This document shows positions 1 to 7,035 of a stretch of DNA of 10,671 nt, piece after piece. Position numbers and translations under genes: made by a program. The notes below the pieces were generated by a model that saw only the letters and a list, made by a program, of their open reading frames with translations, did no database searches and was not told the DNA's origin. Source of the stretch: Gammaproteobacteria bacterium (GTDB lineage Bacteria; Pseudomonadota; Gammaproteobacteria; DSM-16500); assembly GCA_021323555.1 (NCBI GenBank), contig JAJONP010000062.1, positions 1 to 10,671 on the forward strand, written 5' to 3'. The stretch's first letter is position 1, and each line of letters starts with the position of its first letter.

Positions 1-35
1 GATATATACTTATGACCATTGAAACGGAGGGTGAA

Positions 36-87
36 AGTGTTTACTATGTCCCCGAACACTGTCACCCATGTCCCAGTCTATACACTA
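36..87. mobile_element. possible insertion-sequence end remnant
   Basis: Two imperfect tandem units of about 22-25 bases are visible, one carrying CTATGTCCCC (44-53) and the next CCCATGTCCC (65-74), the second ending in TCTATACA. Repeated short units of this kind occur at the ends of IS21- and IS481-like elements, where they serve as transposase binding sites; that comparison is from memory. No transposase coding sequence is visible in the window, so any element would lie to the left or be only a scar. Confidence 0.3.
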
Positions 88-151
88 ATCCACCCTACAC
101 TACTTTCTACATCGCTTCTACTTGAAGTTTTTAATTTTTAGGAGCCTTTTG

Positions 152-167
152 TAAGCGTTTGATTTTA
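152..167 (-). repeat. att-like 16-mer next to the tRNA-Phe 3' end
   Basis: The plus strand reads TAAGCGTTTGATTTTA, three bases from the discriminator base of tRNA-Phe. It is 15/16 identical to 7995-8010, which lies four bases from the discriminator of tRNA-Arg. The same sequence at nearly the same offset from two unrelated tRNAs suggests the flank of a tyrosine-integrase attachment site. No integrase gene is visible in the window. Confidence 0.45.
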
Positions 168-170
168 CTA

Positions 171-243
<73 letters not shown>

Positions 244-254
244 TAATTAAAAGA

Positions 255-323
255 GCGTCTCATGAAAGGCGTTATTAAATCGATTGTACGTCTCTGAGTC
301 AAGCGTTTATTCTGGCCCGAAGG
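255..323 (-). repeat. copy 1 of duplicated yggX-tRNA-Phe spacer
   Basis: This segment pairs with 2238-2307. The block 271-314 aligns without gaps to 2260-2303 with 32 of 44 identities by hand count, and 255-267 matches 2238-2250 at 11 of 13. The mismatches gather in the promoter spacer and in the bases flanking the -35 box, while the promoter boxes are kept. The upstream end also resembles the last codons of yggX (the Pro-Ser-Gly region). Confidence 0.7.
274..302 (-). promoter_or_regulatory. sigma70-type promoter of tRNA-Phe
   Basis: On the minus strand, -35 TTGACT (297-302) and -10 TTTAAT (274-279) are separated by exactly 17 bases. Transcription would start around 267, giving a leader of about 24 nt before the tRNA. 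A diverged copy of the whole segment, with both boxes and the spacing kept, lies at 2263-2291. Confidence 0.7.
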
Positions 324-387
324 TAGTTTTCGCATTGAACCTAAACCTAGGCCAGGGGCTGAATATAAAAGACAGATCATAGATGCA

Positions 388-2169
388 TCAATGGATCATG
401 TCGTGAATCTCATAGCGTAAAATTGGGATGGTCATGGCTTTTTTTAAGTACGCGGTATATTTGCTTCCGATGTGAATTGGGTTTTTTTCGTTAGGATCAA
501 TATTCAGATTGTAATAAGCGCATGATTTTTTGCTCATGCAAATAAATCTATCGGAGCCTCTCGCTAATGTCAGACCCATTATAGGCCATTTTCTCCATTC
601 ATTTGTGCTCACACAAATGGATAAACGGTTGCCAGGAATTTTTTTAAGTAAACTATAGCCGGAGTATTTATACTGATTCGGTAGTCGTAACCCTAGAATG
701 TCCGCCAGGGTCGGAGCAATGTCTAAATTACTTATTAAGCGTTTAGTATTAAAGCGAAGAGTTTTTTTTATTTTCGCTGAAAAGTTGGCAGGAACATGCA
801 TGAGAAATGGAATACGCAATATTTCTTCATATTGTCCTCCATCACCTCTTGGGATATCTCTAGTCTTAAAAATATCTTCGCCATGATCAGCGTTAATAAT
901 AATCAAACTTTGCTGATAGCGAGAAGATTTAACAAGCGCATCAAAAATCAACCGATGAGCTTCTTCAAGAATATAAGTTGCTTTTGCATGTCTGCTTGTT
1001 ATTGTCGCCGGTATTTGTAGGATGCTTTTTTCTTGATACGGATAGTGTAATGCATTCGTAAAAACAACTAAGAAAATTTTCTTGTCGGGTGTCGAATGAA
1101 GTATATATTGAGCTGCTTGCCTGGCCATGATGATATCATCTATGCCAAAATCATTCATAAGAGGTAAGTGCCAGGTTTCAGCAGAGAACAAATGATCTAT
1201 TTGGGCAAATCTGAAAAAATTATCAAAATGGGCCCAATGGATTATTTGAGAAGTGAAATAAACTGTTTCATAGCCGCGTGCCTTTGCTAAATCCCAGAGA
1301 AAGGGTAAGCTATGGATTTTTTTATAGCCTTCATAGGATCCACTTCCTGTCATGATAGAGGGTAGACTGATATCAGTGAGAGGACCATTGGTAACGGCAT
1401 ACTTGAATTGCAGCCAATTGTTAGAGTCTGTGCTAGCAATGTTTTGTATCCTGGTCGCTAATGAAAGGGCGTTGTTCTGGGCAGATTTGAAAAAACCGCC
1501 AGTTGATTCATTAATAATAAGCAATATAGTGTTTGGAAAAACGATACGCGGGCTGGTAGAGAGAATGGGTTGAACGTGTTTGCGAGCGCTTAACTTGCTA
1601 AAAATAATACGATCCCTACCGGATTCCATGAAATTAAAGAGCATGGTATAGATGAGAATAAAAAAAACAGATGACTTCGATGCTCTTTTGTCTGAGTCTT
1701 TTAAGGAAGAGAAGTAGATTATAAAAGGAATAATAAAAAGCGCAGGAACAATAAATATATCGAGAGAGGTATATTCTTGGAATAAGTTTGGAAGATGTTT
1801 TAGCTTTATATTAAAGTTAAATAAATCGCTGGCTATAGTCTTTACGGGTAAATTGAAATACTTCAATGCAGATAAGTTGGCGGCAGTAAACACCACATAA
1901 CATAGGCCAAATAAAATCAGCACTAAAGGTTTAAATTTGCAAGGCTGTATTAATTCATAGAGTAAAATTGATACGCAGAGCAAGTGAACGGTAGTAAAAG
2001 AAAAAATGTACTGGCTAAAAATTTCCTTAGTGTAATTAAAATAAATAATATTAATAAAGATATTAATTAAAAACAGGTAAAAAGCAAATCTGTAGGATGG
2101 TATGGATTTCATTTTTTTCCAGAGTAGCATTCCATTGGTAAGCAAGAAAAATAAAGTAATTTTATTCAT
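388..2169 (-). CDS. membrane-anchored sulfatase/phosphoethanolamine-transferase-like protein
   Basis: This 593-residue protein has hydrophobic segments near 4-17, 25-46, 53-74, 79-101, 136-155 and 167-181, followed by an alkaline-phosphatase-superfamily domain (about 210-560) that should lie outside the inner membrane. Catalytic landmarks are Glu221 in IINEST, a probable nucleophile Thr265 in PLTDISLP, His375 in ALHYPY, and Asp428-His429 in NADHGED. Order and spacing resemble EptA-type phosphoethanolamine transferases and LtaS/OpgE-like phosphoglycerol transferases, so transfer of a phospho-alcohol to lipid A, a glycan or another envelope acceptor is inferred; the acceptor cannot be told. AAGGA lies eight bases before the ATG. 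The gene sits alone between yggX and tRNA-Phe, is preceded by a copy of the tRNA promoter, and looks inserted. No clear terminator follows it. Confidence 0.85.
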   Translation of the reverse strand: MNKITLFFLLTNGMLLWKKMKSIPSYRFAFYLFLINIFINIIYFNYTKEIFSQYIFSFTTVHLLCVSILLYELIQPCKFKPLVLILFGLCYVVFTAANLSALKYFNLPVKTIASDLFNFNIKLKHLPNLFQEYTSLDIFIVPALFIIPFIIYFSSLKDSDKRASKSSVFFILIYTMLFNFMESGRDRIIFSKLSARKHVQPILSTSPRIVFPNTILLIINESTGGFFKSAQNNALSLATRIQNIASTDSNNWLQFKYAVTNGPLTDISLPSIMTGSGSYEGYKKIHSLPFLWDLAKARGYETVYFTSQIIHWAHFDNFFRFAQIDHLFSAETWHLPLMNDFGIDDIIMARQAAQYILHSTPDKKIFLVVFTNALHYPYQEKSILQIPATITSRHAKATYILEEAHRLIFDALVKSSRYQQSLIIINADHGEDIFKTRDIPRGDGGQYEEILRIPFLMHVPANFSAKIKKTLRFNTKRLISNLDIAPTLADILGLRLPNQYKYSGYSLLKKIPGNRLSICVSTNEWRKWPIMGLTLARGSDRFICMSKKSCAYYNLNIDPNEKNPIHIGSKYTAYLKKAMTIPILRYEIHDMIH

Positions 2170-2237
2170 TTAAAATGTCCTTATTTTTTAAACAGTGCCA
2201 CAGAGGATGGGTGAACTGTTCGAGTGATCAGAGAACG

Positions 2238-2307
2238 GCATCCCATGAAAATTGTTATTGTTATTAAACCGATTGCGAGCTTGTGAATCAAGTAATTATC
2301 CTGAAGG
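2238..2307 (-). repeat. copy 2 of duplicated yggX-tRNA-Phe spacer
   Basis: This is the partner of 255-323. It starts within the last codons of yggX and runs toward the transferase gene. Compared with copy 1 it has about five extra bases between the TTATTAAA block and the CATGAAA block, and lacks about five near the yggX end. Because it is still attached to yggX, it is probably the original copy. Confidence 0.7.
2263..2291 (-). promoter_or_regulatory. promoter for the transferase gene (tRNA-promoter copy)
   Basis: On the minus strand, -35 TTGATT (2286-2291) and -10 TTTAAT (2263-2268) are separated by 17 bases, the same geometry as the tRNA-Phe promoter. The -35 box begins five bases after the yggX stop codon. 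Unlike copy 1, the bases after the -10 are AT-rich (AACAATAACA). The next gene downstream is the transferase at 2169. Confidence 0.6.
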
Positions 2308-2568
2308 CGGCGTGTAACCCGCAGGTTTAGCACTGCCTGAATCAAAAAGAAAAAGTTCCATTTCGCGAGCAAGAAACTCACGTGCTTTAGGCTCTAACAT
2401 GCTTAAACGATATTCATTAATGAGCATGGTTTGATGAGCTAGCCAGAGTTGCCAGGCTTCTTGAGAGATTTCATCGTATATCTTTTTACCCAGGTCGCCA
2501 GGATAGGGTTGATAAGCTAAACCTTCCGCTTTTTTCTTTAATTTCGTGCAATCAATCAGACGCGTCAT
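2296..2568 (-). CDS. yggX: probable Fe(2+)-trafficking protein YggX
   Basis: This 90-residue cytosolic protein matches the YggX family over its full length. Landmarks are the N-terminal TRLIDC with conserved Cys7, the [14 protein letters not shown] block (residues 22-35), [20 protein letters not shown] (38-57) and the GYTPP tail. Family members (about 90 residues) are linked to iron trafficking and protection of iron-sulfur enzymes from oxidative damage. The gene overlaps the 3' end of mutY by 17 bases, an adjacency also found in E. coli and Pseudomonas (from memory); MutY itself carries a [4Fe-4S] cluster. A weak AGAAGA ribosome site precedes the ATG, so translation may be coupled to mutY. 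Confidence 0.96.
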   Translation of the reverse strand: MTRLIDCTKLKKKAEGLAYQPYPGDLGKKIYDEISQEAWQLWLAHQTMLINEYRLSMLEPKAREFLAREMELFLFDSGSAKPAGYTPPSG

Positions 2569-3640
2569 TTTGTATCTTCTCTAAATTATTTAATAAGGAT
2601 TTGACGGGCGCAGGCAAACCAACCGTTTGCGAATTTTTTAAATCGTACCAAATTTGCTGCTCATTTTCCATCAATATACTGTTTTTTGCAGTGACTGTTA
2701 TCAACGCGGGTACAATATCTAAATGAAAATGGCTGAAAGTATGCCTGAATGGTGTACCTATTTGAAGTTTTTCTATTTCTAATTGAAAACGTTGCTGGCA
2801 AATTTTTTTAATTTCTTTAAAAGAAGGTGTGCCATTGATTTCAGGCAAACTCCATAAGCTAGCCCAAACACCTAAGGGCGGTCGTTTTTCAAGTAAGATG
2901 GAATGCGTGTTTTTTTGCAAAATAAGTAAAGTGACTTCGCGAACAGGAAGTGTTTTACGGGGTTTGGAATAAGGTAATGTTTTCTCGATGCCTTGTGAAT
3001 GTGCAATACAGGACGTTTGAAAAGGGCATCCTGTGCAACGTGGTTTTCCACGTATGCAAAGCGTTGCGCCTAAATCCATAATGGCTTGTGTGTAGTCAGC
3101 AATGCGTTGAATGGGTTTGTATGTTTCAGCAATAGACCATAATTGCTCTGTGATCCGTGGAGTACCAGGCCATTCTGTAATGCCATGTAATCGCGTTAAT
3201 ACGCGTTTGACGTTTCCGTCTAAAATAGCGGCGGGTTTATTGAATGCAATCGACAAAATTGCGCCAGCCGTTGAACGGCCAATGCCTGGTAATTTTTCCA
3301 ATGTATCAAGTTGATCTGGAAATTGGCCTTCATATTCTTGAATAATCATTTTTGCAGCTTTTTGTAGATTGCGAGCGCGATTGTAATAGCCAAGGCCTGT
3401 CCATAGATGTAAAACACTGTCTTCATTTGCATTTGCAAGTTTTTCGACAGTCGGAAAATATGTCATAAAACGGTCGAAATAAGGAATAACTGTATTGACT
3501 TGTGTTTGTTGCAACATAATTTCTGAAACCCAGACGCGATAAGGTGTTTTATCTTGTTGCCAAGGTAAATCTTTTCGGCCAAATTGATCAAACCAACTTA
3601 AGAGTTGCTGCTGAAATAAATGTGGAGTGAGCGTTACCAC
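2552..3640 (-). CDS. mutY: A/G-specific adenine DNA glycosylase MutY
   Basis: This base-excision enzyme removes adenine mispaired with 8-oxoguanine. The 362 residues match the usual 350-370. The N-terminal domain has catalytic Glu40 in [10 protein letters not shown], the helix-hairpin-helix [12 protein letters not shown] (117-128) and Asp141 in [12 protein letters not shown]. The cluster-binding cysteines are C195, C202, C205 and C211 (C-x6-C-x2-C-x5-C). A MutT-like domain (about 230-350) containing [12 protein letters not shown] reads 8-oxoG. The start is GTG at 3640, because no ATG precedes the conserved domain in frame. It overlaps the end of the upstream hutG-like gene by seven bases and has no clear Shine-Dalgarno, pointing to translational coupling. 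Confidence 0.97.
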   Translation of the reverse strand: MVTLTPHLFQQQLLSWFDQFGRKDLPWQQDKTPYRVWVSEIMLQQTQVNTVIPYFDRFMTYFPTVEKLANANEDSVLHLWTGLGYYNRARNLQKAAKMIIQEYEGQFPDQLDTLEKLPGIGRSTAGAILSIAFNKPAAILDGNVKRVLTRLHGITEWPGTPRITEQLWSIAETYKPIQRIADYTQAIMDLGATLCIRGKPRCTGCPFQTSCIAHSQGIEKTLPYSKPRKTLPVREVTLLILQKNTHSILLEKRPPLGVWASLWSLPEINGTPSFKEIKKICQQRFQLEIEKLQIGTPFRHTFSHFHLDIVPALITVTAKNSILMENEQQIWYDLKNSQTVGLPAPVKSLLNNLEKIQNDASD

Positions 3641-4626
3641 AGGTGCCGCGGCTCATGATAATGATGAATAAATTCATAAATCAAATTAGCTGCTAATTTT
3701 GCCGTATGATGGTCAAAATCATAACGCGGTGACATTTCAGCAATATCATAGCAAATGACTTTACCTGACGCGGCTATTTTTCTAATGAGAGGAATGATAT
3801 GCCAGGGCGATAAGCCTAAAACTTGTGTAGCATTGACGCCTGGGGCATACGCAGAACTAAATACATCCAAACATAAACTGACATAAATTATTTCATTTTG
3901 ATCAATAACACGATCAATAAAATCGACTACTTTTTCTTGTTGGCCTTGGTGTAATTCATCTGCCCAGATAATTTTTGTATCATATGATTTAGCGATTTCA
4001 TGCAATTGTCGAATGTTAGCTGCATGTTGTATCCCTATGCAATTATAATCAAGACGCCGTTTTGTAGCACGATGCGCTTCTGCAATTTGTAAAAAAGAGG
4101 AACTTGATGTGCCATGCTGATGAGAAAGTAAGGGTTGCATATTAAAACGAGAGCCGAAATGAATAATACCGAGATGCTTGTCTGGATAAACTTGAGCAAT
4201 CCCTTGATAATGTCCCCAGGCAAGTTCATGTCCGCCACCTATGACGATGGGATTAATACGTTGCTGCAACACTATAGAAACTACCTCCCCAAGTGCATGT
4301 TGCGATGCTTCTAAATTATCATCAGAGCAAATAATATTACCCACATCAAAATAGGTAGCAGTTTGTTTTTGCAAAGGCAACCTTGCTAAAGCATGCCGAA
4401 TGGCAGTAGGTCCTTCTGCAGCACCGATACGCCCATGATTGCGTTGAATACCTTCATCACAACGAAAACCTATTAAACCAAAAGCAACTTCAGATGTTTC
4501 AGTGGGAAGACATTCGAGTAAATTTAATATATGCATTGCTTGAAAAAAATAAGAAGCCGGTGGGGTGTCAGCGCGACCTTTCCATTGAGTAGGGTCTGGA
4601 GCAAGATAGTGAGCTTTCCATATCAT
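3634..4626 (-). CDS. HutG-like arginase-fold protein, probably inactive
   Basis: The protein has the formimidoylglutamase (HutG) pattern of the arginase/ureohydrolase superfamily: GFRCDEGIQRNHGRIGAAEGP near residue 53, GGGHE (His133), an APGVNA loop and a DIAEMSPRYDFD block near the end. In the family, Mn2+ is held by His, by Asp-x-His-x-Asp in FDAHFD, and by Asp-x-Asp in DLDV. Here FDAHFD reads FGSRFN (158-162) and the last motif reads CLDV (Cys252), so four of six ligands are gone. The frame is intact and the fold motifs are kept, so a metal-free pseudoenzyme or a changed function is more likely than a dying gene. No other hut genes are present. Start: ATG at 4626 fits HutG length (330 residues); ATG at 4662 is also open, and neither has a good ribosome site. 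Confidence 0.8.
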   Translation of the reverse strand: MIWKAHYLAPDPTQWKGRADTPPASYFFQAMHILNLLECLPTETSEVAFGLIGFRCDEGIQRNHGRIGAAEGPTAIRHALARLPLQKQTATYFDVGNIICSDDNLEASQHALGEVVSIVLQQRINPIVIGGGHELAWGHYQGIAQVYPDKHLGIIHFGSRFNMQPLLSHQHGTSSSSFLQIAEAHRATKRRLDYNCIGIQHAANIRQLHEIAKSYDTKIIWADELHQGQQEKVVDFIDRVIDQNEIIYVSLCLDVFSSAYAPGVNATQVLGLSPWHIIPLIRKIAASGKVICYDIAEMSPRYDFDHHTAKLAANLIYEFIHHYHEPRHLW

Positions 4627-4692
4627 GGCGGTTTTACTCAAAAAATGAATGAAGAGTGCCATTGTAAAGGGGATTTAAGCTAAATAACAAGA

Positions 4693-4722
4693 TTGTTTAT
4701 TAGACTAAAAATTATGTAGAAT
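4693..4722 (+). promoter_or_regulatory. candidate promoter for ychJ-ilvE
   Basis: On the plus strand, TTGTTT (4693-4698) and TAGAAT (4717-4722) are 18 bases apart. The start of the ychJ-like gene is about 50 bases further. The same 146-base spacer must also carry the promoter for the minus-strand hutG-mutY-yggX set, which I could not place. Confidence 0.35.
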
Positions 4723-4772
4723 ACGACTATTTAAAAATAATATAACTCTTAACTCTCCAGAAGACACAAAAT

Positions 4773-5165
4773 ATGCAAAATCATCATGCTTGTCCTTGCG
4801 GCACAAATAAAGCTTATCTCGATTGCTGTGGTATTTTTATTTCTAATCAAAAAAAACCATCCACGCCGGAAGAACTCATGCGCTCTCGGTATACGGCCTA
4901 TACCGAAAGGAATATAGATTATATTGCACAGACGATGAAATCACCCGCAGCAGATAATTTTGATACAGAAGCAACGCGTGCTTGGGCGAAAAAAATAAAT
5001 TGGACTGGATTAAAAATTATAAGAACAACGCATGACGCGAGAAAAGGAACCGTTGAGTTTTGTGCTTATTATTCTATGGATAATAAAAAAAATGTATTGC
5101 ATGAGATAAGTCAATTTAGTTTTGAAAATGAAAAATGGTATTATGTGGATGGAACGCATCCCTAA
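4773..5165 (+). CDS. YchJ-family SEC-C domain protein
   Basis: This 130-residue protein of the YchJ/UPF0225 family begins with a zinc-binding SEC-C motif (C7-P-C9, then C18-C19) followed by the YchJ middle domain, with the diagnostic LMRSRYTAY (residues 35-43) and WYYVDGTHP at the very end. E. coli YchJ (about 152 residues) continues after this point with a second SEC-C motif, which is absent here. The biochemical role of the family is not established. The stop codon lies 16 bases before the ilvE start, so the two genes probably share a transcript. A weak AGAAG precedes the ATG. Confidence 0.9.
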   Translation: MQNHHACPCGTNKAYLDCCGIFISNQKKPSTPEELMRSRYTAYTERNIDYIAQTMKSPAADNFDTEATRAWAKKINWTGLKIIRTTHDARKGTVEFCAYYSMDNKKNVLHEISQFSFENEKWYYVDGTHP

Positions 5166-5181
5166 GATAGAAGAAAAACCC

Positions 5182-6078
5182 ATGCAAACAACGCAAACGA
5201 TATGGCAAAATGGAAAATTAATTCCTTGGGAACAAGCCAAAATCCATGTGTTATCCCATACGTTGCATTATGGCGGTGGTGCTTTTGAAGGTATCCGATT
5301 TTATAAAACAGAAAAAGGCCCTGCTATTTTTCGTTTATCAGAACATGTTGAAAGATTTTTATATTCGGCAAACGTATTAAATATTTGTTTACCTTATTCT
5401 AGAGAGGAAATTATCACAGCGATTAAAGAAGTGGTGTATGCGAGTCAACTTGACTCAGGTTATATCAGACCACTTGCTTTTTATGGTTATGGTAAATTGG
5501 GCGTTAATCCTATGGGTAATCCTATAGAATTTATTATTGCTTGCTGGCCATGGAGTACATATTTTCCTGGCGATTGTGTCGATGTTAAGATAAGTCATTA
5601 TATTCGTATTCATCCTGGTTCCACGGATGTGAACGCTAAATTATGCGGGCATTATGTCAATGGCATTTTAGCATCTTTAGAATTACAAGGTACGCATTAC
5701 CATGAAGCATTATTGTTAGATAGCAAAGGTTATATTTCTGAAGGTGTCGCCGAAAATTTTTTTATGGTTAAAAATAATGTATTATACACACCAAAATTAG
5801 GTACTATCCTGCCAGGAATAACACGTCATACTGTTATCAAACTTGCACATCAATTAAAATTGACTGTGATAGAAACAGATATATTACCCGAAGAAGTATA
5901 TGAAGCAGATGAGGCATTTTTTACAGGAACTGCTGCAGAAGTGACTGCGATACGATCTATTAATGACAATTTTTTCCCTGAAAACAATAGAACCTCTGTG
6001 ACGGCGATGATTAAAAAAGCTTACCTCGATACAGTTGAAGGCAGAAACCCTGATTTTATGGGGTATCTGACTTATTGA
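5182..6078 (+). CDS. ilvE: branched-chain amino acid aminotransferase
   Basis: This fold-type IV PLP enzyme transfers the amino group between glutamate and the keto acids of leucine, isoleucine and valine in the cytosol. Landmarks are HTLHYGGGAFEGIRFY (residues 26-41), the Schiff-base lysine Lys153 in NAKLCGHYVNG, EGVAENFF (187-194) and FTGTAAEVTAIR (247-258). At 298 residues it is close to the usual 300-310. The open frame extends upstream to 5122, but that would overlap ychJ; ATG 5182 follows a GAAGA ribosome site and matches the family N-terminus. The segment around the lysine (KLCGHYVNG) differs from the commoner K-x-G-NY-x-NS, but all catalytic motifs are intact. A D-amino-acid transaminase or aminodeoxychorismate lyase is less likely. 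Confidence 0.93.
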   Translation: MQTTQTIWQNGKLIPWEQAKIHVLSHTLHYGGGAFEGIRFYKTEKGPAIFRLSEHVERFLYSANVLNICLPYSREEIITAIKEVVYASQLDSGYIRPLAFYGYGKLGVNPMGNPIEFIIACWPWSTYFPGDCVDVKISHYIRIHPGSTDVNAKLCGHYVNGILASLELQGTHYHEALLLDSKGYISEGVAENFFMVKNNVLYTPKLGTILPGITRHTVIKLAHQLKLTVIETDILPEEVYEADEAFFTGTAAEVTAIRSINDNFFPENNRTSVTAMIKKAYLDTVEGRNPDFMGYLTY

Positions 6079-6120
6079 TACCGACAACGCAACCGCATAA
6101 TTATGAGCAGAACCTCTTAA

Positions 6121-6136
6121 TAAGCGTCTTGATCTA
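6121..6136 (-). repeat. possible diverged third copy of the att-like 16-mer
   Basis: The plus strand reads TAAGCGTCTTGATCTA. It aligns with the 16-mers at 152-167 and 7995-8010 if small gaps are allowed, and has the same orientation. It lies between the ilvE stop and the end of the abiEii gene, so with 7995-8010 it would bracket the AbiE pair. The match is short and AT-rich and could be chance. Confidence 0.2.
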
Positions 6137-6162
6137 TTCTTAAGTAATCTCTTTTCGAAAAT

Positions 6163-7035
6163 TTATTTTTCAAGCTCCCTCTGCTTGTTAATTGGTAGAT
6201 TTTTTTCTCCTATCACTCTTTCCAACCAACCACCGCCTTTTAATCTCGGCAAGAAATCTTGGAACAAAATCCTATAAGCCTCATCAGATTGATACTTTTT
6301 TATTTGTTCCAGTGACAATAATGGTCTAATATCGTTGTTGAAAACAGGGTTATTTTGCTTTAAAGACAAATTCTTTTCAAATTCAGCGCGAGATACATAG
6401 ACTTTTTCATTATCCATGTAATGATAAAAGATATTGATGGTTTGCTGAATATTCAAACGAGAAATATGATGCAAAACGTACCAGAAATCATATAAATCCC
6501 TTCCTTTCTTGCGTTGATAGAGGGCACGTAATTTCGTTGCTAATAATTCTTCTATTGAGTAGGTTAAAACAGATGCTTTGCCTTGGAACCATCGGTTATT
6601 CACTGAGAAAATCTTTTTTAAGTATGGTTCTGCGTTCAAGTGCTCACGAGTGTTAATTTCTATTTTGACCTTACGACTCATAACAGGTTCAATTTCTGTT
6701 TGAAATCGGTAAGTTAACGTAAAACGGCCTTGACTCTGTTTCCAACTTGGAGAACCTAGCCATGAATCAAGACATTCCCGAATCGCATTAATTGTCCTGC
6801 CAATAGGGATAGCTTTAGTCTGTACAAAGTCCAAATCTTCACTAAACCGACCCGCTTTATCAAAAAATAATTTATGTAAAGCCGTGCCACCACGAAATAC
6901 TAAATCTTCACTGATTAGAGGATGTTGATATAGCTCACATATCGCACGAGAGAGTACAAGGTCATGCTCGACTTGATCAAAGCCCACCCAAGGAGCAACG
7001 TTTCGCCAAGAAATAATTTCAGCTTGCGGTATCAT
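6163..7035 (-). CDS. abiEii: AbiEii/AbiGii family toxin (nucleotidyltransferase)
   Basis: This is the toxin of a type IV (AbiE) toxin-antitoxin system. In the family the toxin is a nucleotidyltransferase that halts growth, and several systems abort phage infection; MenT relatives modify tRNA. The 290 residues show motif I FRGGTALHKLFF (47-58), the acidic motif GRFSEDLDF with Asp67 and Asp69, the KIEINTRE strand (124-131), and the C-terminal motif KLRALYQRKKGRDLYDFW with Lys168, Arg179-Asp180 and Asp183. All key residues are present, so the toxin should be active. Its ATG overlaps the TGA of the antitoxin gene as ATGA, typical of coupled expression. It points away from tRNA-Arg, on that gene's 3' side. 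The target is not evident. Confidence 0.93.
   Translation of the reverse strand: MIPQAEIISWRNVAPWVGFDQVEHDLVLSRAICELYQHPLISEDLVFRGGTALHKLFFDKAGRFSEDLDFVQTKAIPIGRTINAIRECLDSWLGSPSWKQSQGRFTLTYRFQTEIEPVMSRKVKIEINTREHLNAEPYLKKIFSVNNRWFQGKASVLTYSIEELLATKLRALYQRKKGRDLYDFWYVLHHISRLNIQQTINIFYHYMDNEKVYVSRAEFEKNLSLKQNNPVFNNDIRPLLSLEQIKKYQSDEAYRILFQDFLPRLKGGGWLERVIGEKNLPINKQRELEK

Noticed and set aside
12..122. Short plus-strand open frame starting at ATG 12
   Set aside because: 37 codons running through the IS-like repeat, with no family resemblance; it is open by chance.
2181..2381. 66-codon minus-strand open frame
   Set aside because: It overlaps yggX in another frame and crosses the duplicated promoter; no recognisable domain.
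5122..5181. Upstream extension of ilvE by 20 codons
   Set aside because: It would overlap the end of ychJ, has no ribosome site and adds residues that do not match the family; ATG 5182 has GAAGA upstream and the expected N-terminus.
6079..6162. Terminator between the convergent ilvE and abiEii genes
   Set aside because: I looked for a GC-rich hairpin with a U-tract on either strand and found none that holds up.
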